Assembly (NCBI RefSeq): GCF_002304005.1
Contig: NZ_MRCQ01000003.1
Location: 62,001 to 126,000, forward strand
Length of the DNA stretch: 64,000 nucleotides
DNA from: Flavobacterium sp. ACN6
GTDB lineage: Bacteria; Bacteroidota; Bacteroidia; Flavobacteriales; Flavobacteriaceae
Reading direction: 5' to 3'
Within the stretch, counting starts at the first letter, position 1; every line of letters begins with the position of its first letter. The notes under the pieces were generated by a model, which was given only the letters and a program-made list of their open reading frames with translations, did not search any database and was not told the origin of the DNA. The position numbers and the translations under genes were made by a program. Shown in pieces: positions 1 to 8,837 of this stretch.

Positions 1-1014
1 GGTTGTAATAATATAAACTGTATTTAAGTTTAAACTGTTTAATGCTTTTCCATCAATATTATTGACAAATCTTTCGTTTAGACTTTCCAAATCATCATTG
101 GTAAAACTTTTCATTTGCTTGGCATTAAATTCCATTTTAGAAAAAACCTGACCTTCAAACTGTCCAGTAATCATACTTGCCAGTCTGGTTGAAGATGTAA
201 TAGATCCTCCTCCATTATATCTAAGATCTAAAATTAAATCTGTCGCTCCTTGCGCTTTTAATTCACCAAATGCTTGATTAAGTCTATCATCGTATTCAGC
301 ATAAAAACCATTATACATTAAATAACCAATTTTATGACTTCCTGAAGTAATTACTTTATTAATCAAAATAGGATTTTCTTCTAAAACCGTTTTCGTTAAA
401 GCAACCGATTTCCCATTCAAAACAAAAGTAGTTCCATTATAATCAGCTAGATTTAAAGTATAACTATCTTGATTCAATAATAATTGCTGATAATTAGAAA
501 CCGTAAGTTTTGTTCCGTTTACGCTTGTAAACAAATCACCACGTTTAATGGCTTTTGTAGAGGCATCAGAATTTGGTATAATATAACGAACAAATCCAAC
601 AACATCATTTGAACCAGAAGAAATAAGGCTCAATCTAAAATCGACACCATTATTTTTTGTGATTCCGCTTAGTTCTTGTTCCAAAACAGTGTAGTCATCA
701 ACAATCCAGCTGAAACGGTCAATCGCATCTCCGTTAGGATATTTACTTTCTGGTTTATTCAATAAATCTTCAAACAAATCTTCTGGCTTAGAATATCCTC
801 GTAAAAAACTATTGAAATCATTTTCGTTAGCAAAACGGTTATCAGCCAAATTAGGTACATCGGCCTGCCATAAATAAACTTCATTTAATCCTCTCCAGAT
901 AAAACTATTAATTTGTAAATCTGCCGGCGCGGCAACATCATCATTATCTTCACAAGATTGCAAAGAAAAAGCAAATAGGAAAAGTAGCAGGGCGCTCTTT
1001 AAAAGTGTTTTCAT
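1..1014 (-). CDS. S41 family peptidase, lipoprotein (partial)
   Basis: The reading frame starts at 1014 and stays open to the window edge, so the C-terminus is missing; 338 residues are visible. It begins with a lipoprotein signal (FSLQSC, Cys about residue 21), followed by an acidic linker. The middle part has a PDZ-like stretch (about residues 140-220) and the tail carries the S41 signature DLRYNGGGS. The catalytic serine block normally follows the last visible residues (VYIITT) and therefore lies outside the window. S41 enzymes are C-terminal-processing or tricorn-type serine proteases; lipidation places this one at the periplasmic or outer membrane. Substrate unknown. It is transcribed divergently from the sigma factor gene. 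Confidence 0.9.
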   Translation of the reverse strand, partial: MKTLLKSALLLFLFAFSLQSCEDNDDVAAPADLQINSFIWRGLNEVYLWQADVPNLADNRFANENDFNSFLRGYSKPEDLFEDLLNKPESKYPNGDAIDRFSWIVDDYTVLEQELSGITKNNGVDFRLSLISSGSNDVVGFVRYIIPNSDASTKAIKRGDLFTSVNGTKLTVSNYQQLLLNQDSYTLNLADYNGTTFVLNGKSVALTKTVLEENPILINKVITSGSHKIGYLMYNGFYAEYDDRLNQAFGELKAQGATDLILDLRYNGGGSITSSTRLASMITGQFEGQVFSKMEFNAKQMKSFTNDDLESLNERFVNNIDGKALNSLNLNTVYIITT

Positions 1015-1179
1015 ATTATTTGGGTTTCTTAGTGGTATGATGTAAAAGTAATATCTTTAGTTTTAGCTTTGTCAAAAAAGCAGTATTTTTTTTACGTAAA
1101 AAAAAATTTGTTTTTTGTTGTAACAAATCTAATTGTACCTCGTCTTGAATATATAAGCTAACGATTAACCATCAGTTTA

Positions 1180-1689
1180 ATGAACCAAGTTGTATTTATA
1201 GAATTAATAAATCCTTTTAAAGACAAAGTTTTTCGTCTGGCAAAAAGATTGCTTACAAGTACTGAAGAAGCCGAAGATGCTACTCAGGAAGTAATGGTGA
1301 AATTATGGAACAAGAAAGAAAATCTCGAAAGTTATAATAGTGTTGAGGCCTTGGCCATGACAATGACTAAGAATTACTGTCTTGACCAGTTAAAATCTAA
1401 AAGAGCGAGTAATCTGCAGATTGTTCATAATAATTTCACAGATCGCGAACCGCAGTTAGACAAAAAACTGGAAGATGAAAATAGTCTGGAATGGGTTGAA
1501 AAAATTATAAATCAGCTGCCAGAACAAATGCAGTTATTAATTCAGCTCCGTGATGTTGAACAATATGAATTTGACGAAATAGCAAAAATTGTCAACATGA
1601 ACGAAACTGCAATACGAGTGGCACTTTCGAGAGCAAGAAAAAAAATAAGAGAATCAATGACAAATACACACCTTTATGGAACTAAATAA
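1180..1689 (+). CDS. ECF-type sigma-70 family RNA polymerase sigma factor
   Basis: The protein has 169 residues, the usual size for an ECF sigma factor. Region 2 spans about residues 9-75 with the AEDATQEVMVKLW core. Region 4 spans about 105-158, with LPEQMQLLIQLRDVEQ leading into a helix-turn-helix (FDEIAKIVNMNETAIRVALSRARKK). It should direct RNA polymerase to a small promoter set. Its 3' end overlaps the next gene, a single-pass membrane protein, by 14 bp. That is the usual sigma/anti-sigma layout, and two DUF4252 genes follow in the same direction. No N-terminal region 1 is present. The signal it responds to cannot be read from the sequence. Confidence 0.93.
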   Translation: MNQVVFIELINPFKDKVFRLAKRLLTSTEEAEDATQEVMVKLWNKKENLESYNSVEALAMTMTKNYCLDQLKSKRASNLQIVHNNFTDREPQLDKKLEDENSLEWVEKIINQLPEQMQLLIQLRDVEQYEFDEIAKIVNMNETAIRVALSRARKKIRESMTNTHLYGTK

Positions 1690-2140
1690 AATAGAAGAAA
1701 TAATTGAAAAATACTTTCAGGGAGAAACCACTATTGCCGAAGAAAATCAACTAAAAGAATATTTTTCTTCACCGAATGTTGCGCAGCATTTGGAGCACTA
1801 CAAGCCTATGTTTGGCTATTTCTCTCTAGCAAAAGAACAGAAGTCGACGTATGAGATTCCACTACAAACTAAAAAACGAAACGTAGCGTGGTTATCGATT
1901 GCAGCTTCAGCTGTTATTATGCTCGGAATTGGAACCTATTATTTTGCCGGCGAACAAAAAATCACTACTAATACAGTAGCCTCGCAGACAGAGTTAGGAA
2001 CCTATGATAGTCCTGAAGAAGCACTTAAAGCTACACAAAAAGCTTTGGCTCTATTATCAAACAATGTTAATGTGGGTATTGAAAGTGTACAATACATTAA
2101 CGAATATGAACAGTCAAAAAACAAAATTTTTAAGCAATAA
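1676..2140 (+). CDS. putative anti-sigma factor-like single-pass membrane protein
   Basis: This 154-residue protein has a charged cytoplasmic N-terminus (about residues 1-68, beginning MELNKIEEIIEKYFQGETT). One transmembrane helix lies at about 71-90, followed by a periplasmic tail containing SPEEALKATQKALALLS. The short N-terminal helical region resembles the start of many Bacteroidota anti-sigma proteins, but no FecR or zinc-binding HxxxCxxC domain is visible. The gene overlaps the upstream sigma factor and sits 18 bp before a DUF4252 gene. Role as the anti-sigma factor is inferred from position and topology, not from a recognised domain. Confidence 0.75.
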   Translation: MELNKIEEIIEKYFQGETTIAEENQLKEYFSSPNVAQHLEHYKPMFGYFSLAKEQKSTYEIPLQTKKRNVAWLSIAASAVIMLGIGTYYFAGEQKITTNTVASQTELGTYDSPEEALKATQKALALLSNNVNVGIESVQYINEYEQSKNKIFKQ

Positions 2141-2158
2141 TTAAAATCAATCAGAAAA

Positions 2159-2686
2159 ATGAAAAATTTAATCATAACACTAGTTTTCGCATTCGTAACA
2201 AGTACTTTTTATGCACAATCCGCTTTTGACAAATTTGATGGTCAAGACGATGTGACATCAGTAATTGTCAACAAAAAAATGTTTGACTTAATGAGTAAAG
2301 TAAAAGTTGATGCTTCTGATAAAGAAACACAACAGTACATTGCTCTAATCAAAAAATTGGATTACCTAAAAGTGTTTACCACAAAAAATCCAAAAATCGA
2401 AGCCGATATGAAATCAACAGCTGATAAATACATAAAAACAGCTGGCTTAGAAGAATTAATGCGTGTAAATGACAGCGGTAAAAATGTTAGAATAATGGTA
2501 AAATCTGGTGCAACAGACACAAAAATTAAAGAATTACTAATGTTTGTTGACGGAGCAAAAAATGATGAAACTGTTTTATTATCTTTAACTGGTAATTTTG
2601 ATCTAAACGAAATCTCAGTATTAACAGATAAAATGCAGCTTCCTGGCGGTACCGACTTAAAGAAAGCTTCTAAAGGCAAAAAATAA
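2159..2686 (+). CDS. DUF4252 domain-containing exported protein
   Basis: The 175-residue protein starts with a cleavable signal peptide (about residues 1-19, ending FYA before Q). The rest matches the DUF4252 family as I know it: SAFDKFDGQDDVTSVIVNKKMFDLM at the start (shown here only in outline) and a LTGNFDLNEISVLTDKM segment near the C-terminus. The family is exported, restricted mainly to Bacteroidota, and has no known biochemical function. It lies in the sigma-factor operon and is followed one base later by a second DUF4252 gene, so the pair is probably co-translated and may act together in the envelope. Confidence 0.88.
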   Translation: MKNLIITLVFAFVTSTFYAQSAFDKFDGQDDVTSVIVNKKMFDLMSKVKVDASDKETQQYIALIKKLDYLKVFTTKNPKIEADMKSTADKYIKTAGLEELMRVNDSGKNVRIMVKSGATDTKIKELLMFVDGAKNDETVLLSLTGNFDLNEISVLTDKMQLPGGTDLKKASKGKK

Positions 2687-2687
2687 A

Positions 2688-3227
2688 ATGAAAGGAAAAA
2701 TTTTCACCTTAGCACTTATGGCTGTACTAACTTTAGTAAGCTGTAATTCTGAACCAACATTACAAAAGTATTTTGTTGAAAACACAGAAAACAAAGATTT
2801 TATCGCATTGGATATTTCACCCAATATTTTAAATCTTGAAAAAACGAAACTTTCTGCTGAACAGACAGAAGCCGTTAATTCTTTCGAAAAAATGAATATT
2901 CTGGCTTTCAAGGCAAATGATAAAAATCAGGCGCAGTTTGAAACAGAAAGAACTAAAGTGAATGCCATTTTAAAAAATCCAAAGTACGAACAATTAATGA
3001 AATTTGGATCTGGTAAAGATGGTGCATCTGTAAGCTACGTCGGATCAGAAGACAATATTAAAGAGTTTGTAGTGTTCCTAAACCGAAAAGAAACTGGTTT
3101 TGCTGTAGTTCGTGTTTTAGGTGAAGATATGAATCCGAATAATATTATGACATTAATGTCTGTTTTACAAAAATCTAAAATAGATATGGATCAGTTAAAA
3201 CCTTTAGAACAACTGATGAAAAAATAA
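2688..3227 (+). CDS. DUF4252 domain-containing lipoprotein
   Basis: This 179-residue paralogue of the preceding gene carries a lipoprotein signal (LVSC, Cys19) instead of a signal peptidase I site. The DUF4252-type body ends with MTLMSVLQKSKIDMDQLKPLEQLMKK. The soluble/lipidated pairing suggests that one partner is anchored in a membrane and the other is free in the periplasm; this is inference. It is the last gene of the sigma-factor operon, and a factor-independent terminator follows at 3249. Confidence 0.88.
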   Translation: MKGKIFTLALMAVLTLVSCNSEPTLQKYFVENTENKDFIALDISPNILNLEKTKLSAEQTEAVNSFEKMNILAFKANDKNQAQFETERTKVNAILKNPKYEQLMKFGSGKDGASVSYVGSEDNIKEFVVFLNRKETGFAVVRVLGEDMNPNNIMTLMSVLQKSKIDMDQLKPLEQLMKK

Positions 3228-3248
3228 CATCTTACTTTTATATTCTAA

Positions 3249-3281
3249 GAAAGCTCCAGTTTTGGAGCTTTTCTTTTTTCA
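3249..3281 (+). terminator. terminator of the sigma/DUF4252 operon
   Basis: The stem AAGCTCCA / TGGAGCTT with a GTTT loop is followed by a T-rich run, 20 bp after the last DUF4252 stop codon. Confidence 0.85.
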
Positions 3282-3414
3282 TGAATAAAGAAGACAATAC
3301 TTACTAATTTAGGTTTGATTTTATTTTGTCAATAGACGAATTTAATTACATTTACAAAATGAGTTTTGGAATTACCAAAAAACAAAATCTCATAAATAAA
3401 CAAACCTAATTAAT

Positions 3415-3813
3415 ATGATACAAAAAACATCAAATGCCTTTATCGCGGCATCGTGGGTAGCTCTTGGAGCCGGAACAATTGGATTTATTGTTGGACTTGC
3501 CAGAGCCGAAATGCTTTTAAACGAAAAAGGATATTACTTTACAGTTTTAATGTTCGGACTTTTTGCTGTAGTTTCATTGCAGAAAAGTGTTAGAGACAGA
3601 CTTGAAAAACTTCCTGTAACTGATATGTACTATGGAATCTGCTGGTTCGGAACACTTCTATCAATCGTTCTTTTAGTTGTAGGATTATGGAATGCTACTA
3701 TTCTGCCAAGCGAAAAAGGGTTCTATGCATTTGCATTTTTGTTAGCGTTATTTGGTGCTATTTCTGTGCAGAAAAATACAAGAGATAATATGAACTTTGG
3801 TCAAAGTGAATAA
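3415..3813 (+). CDS. YiaA/YiaB-type four-helix inner membrane protein
   Basis: The 132-residue protein contains two copies of the YiaAB two-helix repeat. Each copy has a helix, a hairpin with an LNEKGYY or LPSEKGFY turn, a second helix and then a basic patch (LQKSVRD, VQKNTRD). The repeats cover about residues 8-60 and 70-125, giving four membrane segments. The E. coli relatives YiaA and YiaB are inner-membrane proteins of unknown function. The gene stands alone, with 187 bp upstream and a repeat-rich gap downstream. Recognition is good; function is not known. Confidence 0.85.
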   Translation: MIQKTSNAFIAASWVALGAGTIGFIVGLARAEMLLNEKGYYFTVLMFGLFAVVSLQKSVRDRLEKLPVTDMYYGICWFGTLLSIVLLVVGLWNATILPSEKGFYAFAFLLALFGAISVQKNTRDNMNFGQSE

Positions 3814-3877
3814 TTCTAAAAAAAGAAAAAAAATCATTCACTAGGAATTTCTGATCGGTCGAATTAAATTTCAATTT

Positions 3878-4012
3878 CAGCTATACGTTCCTAGGGAACG
3901 TTTGATTAATGCGTCAGAATTTGTCATTTCGTAAAACAGGTGTCCCTACAGGACACAAATACTACATAATACATTTTTTTTTCTACCGATGAGATATTCC
4001 TACGGAATATAC
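3878..4012. repeat. three short palindromes with a shared core
   Basis: In the 335-bp gap after the YiaA-like gene there are three hairpins: ACGTTCC-TAG-GGAACGT (3885-3901), GTGTCC-CTACA-GGACAC (3940-3956) and ATATTCC-TAC-GGAATAT (3994-4010). They have different arms but the same stem-CC-TA-GG-stem design. No reading frame is supported across the gap. The rest of the gap holds only the terminator at 4091. Confidence 0.75.
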
Positions 4013-4090
4013 AATTCGTTCTGAGTGACTCTGCTCCTATTAAATTAATTTATATCACTAATCTTATCAACTTTTTAGGACGAGACATAT

Positions 4091-4129
4091 CATAAAAAAA
4101 CCTCCAATTTACATTGGAGGTTTTTTTAT
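4091..4129. terminator. bidirectional terminator
   Basis: The stem CCTCCAAT / ATTGGAGG with a TTAC loop is flanked by an A run on the left and a T run on the right, so it can act on both strands. It lies just past the stop of the minus-strand metalloprotease. Confidence 0.85.
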
Positions 4130-4148
4130 CGCTTGAAATATTGCTAGT

Positions 4149-5342
4149 TTAGAACACAATCCCATCATACTTGCCGTTTTTAGCAATTTTATGCAGAACG
4201 AAACCATAAGTCAGCCTTAACAAAGGTCCTGAATTGTCGGTTGTATAGATGTCTTGTGTAGAATTCTTATAACAATACAAAGCCGTAGTTCCAGGATATT
4301 GTTCAAGATATAAATATCCTAAAATTACATCACTTGAAGCCATTTGAGATTTACTTAATTTATGCCCTTTTTCAACACTACCATTTATTGACCTATATAA
4401 AGGCACAGTTCCAGATACTTGTGTAGAATATAAATATCCTAAATCTCCATCAAAAACATAGCCATCCTTGCCATTAGTTATTTCACAAGGATCTATTGTG
4501 TAAAAATAGTATCCATTCCTTTTAAATCTATATAATTTTATTGCTCCTAATTCTACAGGATACAAAGTACTAATCGCAATTTTATCAAATACAGAAAACC
4601 CTTCCCATTCCCTAACCTTCGAAAACATTATAGAAGACATTTCTGAAATTGGAGTACAAGGTATTAATCGTCCCCCATCATCATCAGTATGATATAGTCC
4701 GAAACAGTGACCAAATTCATGAGTCATTACGCTGACTTTTTCTGATGCTGTTTTTCCATTATAATAAGTATTTATTATAATAGATTTACCAGGTTGACGA
4801 TCGTGAGTAGGGTATGAAGCTGTGGCAACTACACCTGATTTCTTTCCTTGATTTAACGCCGTTACATTGATACTTGTAGGTGTTACTACATCTACTAATG
4901 AGATATTGATACTTGAATTTATAGTATTCCAATTACTTATTGCTTCAATTATTGCGACTTTCCATTGTGATGTTACTTCTGGAGCAATATAAACTTTTAT
5001 TAACTCCGAATTTTCTTTAGAGACTGGCAAACCATTAAATCTTTGATTTGTTTTATTTGTAATTTTAGTTTTTATATTATTAAAATGTCCTCTTGCTTCT
5101 TCTAATGGCATCAATACATCTCCATCAATTATAAAAGTGCTCGTATTTAAATCATAAATAATTTTTTTTGAATTCAGACCTAAATTCTCCGAAAGAAAAT
5201 TAATTAATGCACTAATTTCAGGTGTTTCTTGTTCGGTTAATGTCCCTTCTTCAATTACTTTATTTTCATCTTTGTTACATTGTATTAAAAGTAGCGGGAA
5301 GCATAAAGCAATCATCATTACTATTCTTTTTGTCTTTTTCAT
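4149..5342 (-). CDS. M57-like (HExxH) zinc metalloprotease lipoprotein with DUF5648 tail
   Basis: The 397-residue protein has a lipoprotein signal (LLLIQC, Cys22). A zincin domain follows, with HEFGHCFGLYH at residues 208-218, the extended HExxHxxGxxH zinc site typical of metzincins and of the M57 'HEIGH' peptidases. The C-terminal third (about 265-397) holds repeated LYRF/LYRS/LYCY...FYTID/IYTTD segments like the DUF5648 domain, which is often attached to secreted enzymes. It is likely a surface or periplasmic protease, but the target is unknown. It is a single gene with terminators on both flanks. Confidence 0.85.
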   Translation of the reverse strand: MKKTKRIVMMIALCFPLLLIQCNKDENKVIEEGTLTEQETPEISALINFLSENLGLNSKKIIYDLNTSTFIIDGDVLMPLEEARGHFNNIKTKITNKTNQRFNGLPVSKENSELIKVYIAPEVTSQWKVAIIEAISNWNTINSSINISLVDVVTPTSINVTALNQGKKSGVVATASYPTHDRQPGKSIIINTYYNGKTASEKVSVMTHEFGHCFGLYHTDDDGGRLIPCTPISEMSSIMFSKVREWEGFSVFDKIAISTLYPVELGAIKLYRFKRNGYYFYTIDPCEITNGKDGYVFDGDLGYLYSTQVSGTVPLYRSINGSVEKGHKLSKSQMASSDVILGYLYLEQYPGTTALYCYKNSTQDIYTTDNSGPLLRLTYGFVLHKIAKNGKYDGIVF

Positions 5343-5456
5343 GGCTAATAGTCAAATTATTTTAAGATTAATCACACGAAAATAAACCTAAAATAAGTTA
5401 ATTCCTACTTTAATTAAATATTCTTCTTTTAATTTATTAACGGAAACTATTATAAA

Positions 5457-5490
5457 AGAAAAAGCTCCAATTTACATTGGAGCTTTTCAT
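5457..5490 (-). terminator. carB terminator
   Basis: The stem AAGCTCCAAT / ATTGGAGCTT with a TTAC loop has an A-rich left flank, giving a U run on the minus strand 17 bp after the carB stop. Confidence 0.8.
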
Positions 5491-5506
5491 ATAATAAATC
5501 TGAGAA

Positions 5507-8362
5507 TTATTTACTCAAATACATTTTTCTTCTAGAGTACAATTCATAGAATTGATCATCTTTTAAGTCATCAATAAACAAGATGCTTTCTCCTGTTGAC
5601 TTCATTTCTGGTCCTAGCGCTTTGTTTACGTTCGGAAACTTGCTGAAAGAGAAAACGGGTTGTTTGATTGCGTACCCTTTTAATTGCGGGTTGAAATCAA
5701 AGTCAGTTACTTTATTATGACCTAACATTACTTTTGTAGCATAGTTTACATAAGGTTCTCCGTAAGCTTTTGCAATAAACGGAACCGTTCTTGAAGCTCT
5801 TGGGTTTGCCTCGATAATATAAACCGTATCATCTTTAATTGCAAACTGAATATTTATTAAACCTACTGTTTTTAAAGCTCTTGCGATTTTATAAGTATGG
5901 TCTTTAATTTGCTGCATTACAAATTCTCCTAAGTTAAAAGGAGGCAATGTTGCGTTACTGTCTCCAGAGTGAACACCGCAAGGCTCAATATGCTCCATAA
6001 TTCCGATGATGTAAACATTTCCATCAGCATCACAAATGGCATCAGCTTCAGCTTCAATTGCTCCAGCTAAATAGTGATCCAGCAATAATTTATTTCCTGG
6101 AATTGTTTTCAACAAATCGATAACGTGCTCTTCAAGCTCTTTCTTATTGATCACAATTTTCATTCCCTGACCTCCTAATACATAAGAAGGGCGAATTAAA
6201 AGCGGGAAATCTAAAGTGTCAGCCAAAGTTGAAGCTTCGTCAGCAGTTTCTGCAATTCCAAATCTTGGGAAAGGAATATTTAATTCTGTCAATAAATCTG
6301 AGAATCTTCCTCTGTCTTCTGCTAAATCAAGTGCGTCAAAACTAGTTCCGATGATTTTTACACCATATTTAGATAATTTATCTGCTAATTTAAGTGCAGT
6401 CTGACCACCAAGCTGAACGATTACACCTTCTGGTTTTTCGTGTTGTATGATGTCGTAAATATGTTCCCAGAAAACTGGTTCGAAATATAATTTATCAGCT
6501 GTATCAAAATCTGTAGAAACTGTTTCAGGATTACAGTTAATCATGATCGTTTCGTAACCACATTCTTTTGCTGCTAAAACTCCGTGTACACAAGAATAAT
6601 CAAACTCAATTCCCTGACCAATTCTGTTTGGTCCAGAACCAAGAACGATAACTTTCTTTTTATCTGTTACAACACTTTCGTTATCAACAAAACGCTCTCC
6701 GTTTGCTTTTTCAATTTCTGCTTCAAAAGTGGAGTAGTAATAAGGTGTTTTTGCTTTAAACTCAGCCGCACAAGTATCAACCAATTTAAACACACGGTTA
6801 ATGTTTTTTTCCATACGTAAAGTATGTACTTCACTTTCCAGACAATTCATCATGTGAGCGATTTGTCTGTCTGCAAAACCTTTTTGTTTCGCTTCAAGCA
6901 GCAATTCTTTAGGAAGATTAGAAATTTTATAGTTTGAAATTTCTTTCTCTAAAACATATAATTCTTCGTATTGTTTCAAGAACCACATATCGATTCTTGT
7001 AATTTCATGAATCGTACTCAACGGAATTCCCATTGCGATTGCATCATAAATTACGAAAACACGATCCCAGCTTGCATACGTAAGTTTTTCGATAATCTGC
7101 TCGTAATCTTTATATCCTTTTCCGTCAGCTCCTAACCCATTTCTTTTAATTTCTAAAGATTGAGTTGCTTTGTGAAGCGCCTCTTGAAAAGAACGTCCGA
7201 TTCCCATAACCTCACCTACAGATTTCATTTGAAGTCCTAAAGTTCTGTCAGATCCTTCGAATTTATCAAAGTTCCAACGCGGTATTTTTACGATTACATA
7301 ATCTAAAGTTGGTTCAAAAAGAGCCGAAGTAGATTTTGTAATTTGATTTTGTAATTCATCTAAATTATATCCTAAAGCAAGTTTAGAAGCAATTTTAGCA
7401 ATTGGATAACCAGTTGCTTTTGAAGCCAATGCAGAAGAACGAGATACACGAGGGTTAATTTCGATCGCTACGATATCTTCTTTTTCGTCTGGAGAAACTG
7501 CGAATTGTACATTACAACCTCCAGCAAAATTTCCGATACTTCTCATCATTAAGATGGCGTAGTCACGTAATTTTTGGAAAGTAGTATCAGACAAAGTCAT
7601 TGCCGGCGCAACTGTAATCGAATCTCCAGTGTGGATTCCCATTGGATCCATATTTTCGATAGAACAGATAATTACAACATTATCGTTTTTATCTCTTAAA
7701 AGTTCTAACTCATATTCTTTCCATCCCATTAAAGCTTTATCAATTAAAACTTCGTGAATTGGAGAAGCTTCAAGTCCGCGAGTTAAAAGCTCATCAAAAT
7801 CTTCTTTTTTGTAAACTACTGCTGCTCCAGTTCCTCCAAGTGTAAACGATGGACGAATTACTAAAGGAAATCCAAATTCTTGTGCAATTTCTTTTCCTTC
7901 TAAATATGAAGTAGCTGTTTTTGCAGGTGCAGTTGGAACATTAATTCTTTCTAAAAGCTGTTTAAACTGCTCTCTATCTTCTGTAATATTAATTGCGTTT
8001 ACATCAACACCGATTAATCTTACTCCGAAATCCTGCCAGATTCCTTTTTCTTCAGCTTCCAAACACAAGTTTAATGCAGTTTGTCCTCCCATTGTTGGTA
8101 AAACAGCGTCAATTTGTGGATGTTCCTTAAGAATTTCAATAATCGATTTTGTCGTTAATGGTTTCAAATAAATATGATCGGCCATAGATGGGTCGGTCAT
8201 AATCGTCGCTGGATTCGAGTTAATTAAGATAACTTCAATTCCTTCTTCACGAATAGAACGTGCAGATTGAGAACCTGCATAGTCGAATTCGCAAGCTTGA
8301 CCAATAACAATAGGTCCCGAACCTATTATTAAAACTGATTTAATTGATGTGTCTTTAGGCAT
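5507..8362 (-). CDS. carB: carbamoyl-phosphate synthase large subunit, lacking the MGS domain
   Basis: CarB makes carbamoyl phosphate from glutamine-derived ammonia, bicarbonate and two ATP for arginine and pyrimidine synthesis. Both ATP-grasp halves are clear: GSGPIVIGQACEFDYAGSQ near the N-terminus and GSGPNRIGQGIEFDYS at about residue 570, each with its own EINPRVSRSSALASK or EANPRASRTVPF metal-site segment. At 951 residues it is about 120 shorter than E. coli CarB. It stops after the second synthetase half (ELYSRRKMYLSK), so the C-terminal MGS-like domain that binds UMP, IMP and ornithine is absent. The frame is intact, so this looks like a lineage form and not a mutation. carA is not adjacent. 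Confidence 0.97.
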   Translation of the reverse strand: MPKDTSIKSVLIIGSGPIVIGQACEFDYAGSQSARSIREEGIEVILINSNPATIMTDPSMADHIYLKPLTTKSIIEILKEHPQIDAVLPTMGGQTALNLCLEAEEKGIWQDFGVRLIGVDVNAINITEDREQFKQLLERINVPTAPAKTATSYLEGKEIAQEFGFPLVIRPSFTLGGTGAAVVYKKEDFDELLTRGLEASPIHEVLIDKALMGWKEYELELLRDKNDNVVIICSIENMDPMGIHTGDSITVAPAMTLSDTTFQKLRDYAILMMRSIGNFAGGCNVQFAVSPDEKEDIVAIEINPRVSRSSALASKATGYPIAKIASKLALGYNLDELQNQITKSTSALFEPTLDYVIVKIPRWNFDKFEGSDRTLGLQMKSVGEVMGIGRSFQEALHKATQSLEIKRNGLGADGKGYKDYEQIIEKLTYASWDRVFVIYDAIAMGIPLSTIHEITRIDMWFLKQYEELYVLEKEISNYKISNLPKELLLEAKQKGFADRQIAHMMNCLESEVHTLRMEKNINRVFKLVDTCAAEFKAKTPYYYSTFEAEIEKANGERFVDNESVVTDKKKVIVLGSGPNRIGQGIEFDYSCVHGVLAAKECGYETIMINCNPETVSTDFDTADKLYFEPVFWEHIYDIIQHEKPEGVIVQLGGQTALKLADKLSKYGVKIIGTSFDALDLAEDRGRFSDLLTELNIPFPRFGIAETADEASTLADTLDFPLLIRPSYVLGGQGMKIVINKKELEEHVIDLLKTIPGNKLLLDHYLAGAIEAEADAICDADGNVYIIGIMEHIEPCGVHSGDSNATLPPFNLGEFVMQQIKDHTYKIARALKTVGLINIQFAIKDDTVYIIEANPRASRTVPFIAKAYGEPYVNYATKVMLGHNKVTDFDFNPQLKGYAIKQPVFSFSKFPNVNKALGPEMKSTGESILFIDDLKDDQFYELYSRRKMYLSK

Positions 8363-8460
8363 TTTGTATGTATTGTGTAGTTATATAAAGTACTTCTAAA
8401 AAACATTCGTAGTCTATTCTAAACTAGAACGTTGCAAGTTTTTTTACCGACAAGGTATAA

Positions 8461-8493
8461 AAAAAGGCGATACTAAAAAAGTAATCGCCTTAT
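8461..8493 (-). terminator. rpmH terminator
   Basis: Read on the minus strand, AAGGCGAT and ATCGCCTT form a stem followed by a T run. It lies between the rpmH stop and the carB start. Confidence 0.8.
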
Positions 8494-8510
8494 GTATGTT
8501 TATACAAACA

Positions 8511-8672
8511 TTATTTTTTGTGTCTAGGTTCGCTAGAAACAGTTAATTTATGTCTTCCTTTTGCTCTTCTACGCGCTAGAACTTTTCTTCCATTCGCAGA
8601 AGCCATTCTGTCCATAAATCCGTGCTTATTTCTTCTTTTTCTTTTCGATGGTTGAAATGTTCTTTTGCTCAT
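8511..8672 (-). CDS. rpmH: 50S ribosomal protein L34
   Basis: This short gene encodes 53 residues. It starts [20 protein letters not shown] and contains [21 protein letters not shown], the L34 signature, with the basic composition of that protein. L34 is part of the large ribosomal subunit. A strong Bacteroidota promoter lies upstream (8744-8773) and a terminator downstream, so it is a monocistronic unit. rnpA, often next to rpmH in other bacteria, is not here. The start codon is the only possible one that preserves the conserved SKRT N-terminus. Confidence 0.97.
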
Positions 8673-8743
8673 TGCTTTGTATCTTTAAAATGGTATCTAA
8701 TATCTTTTTCTAGTTTTTAATATCGTTGCTCAAAAACCGAGTG

Positions 8744-8773
8744 CAAATATACAAAGACTTTTTTTTCTGGCAA
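8744..8773 (-). promoter_or_regulatory. Bacteroidota-type promoter of rpmH
   Basis: On the minus strand TTG is followed by exactly 19 bp and then TATATTTG, matching the Bacteroidota primary-sigma consensus (TTG-N19-TAnnTTTG). It lies 72 bp upstream of the rpmH start. Confidence 0.88.
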
Positions 8774-8837
8774 GTAGTTTTATAAAAATATTTTTAATTC
8801 CTTTTACTATCTTTGCAATCACAAATTTACATTAATT

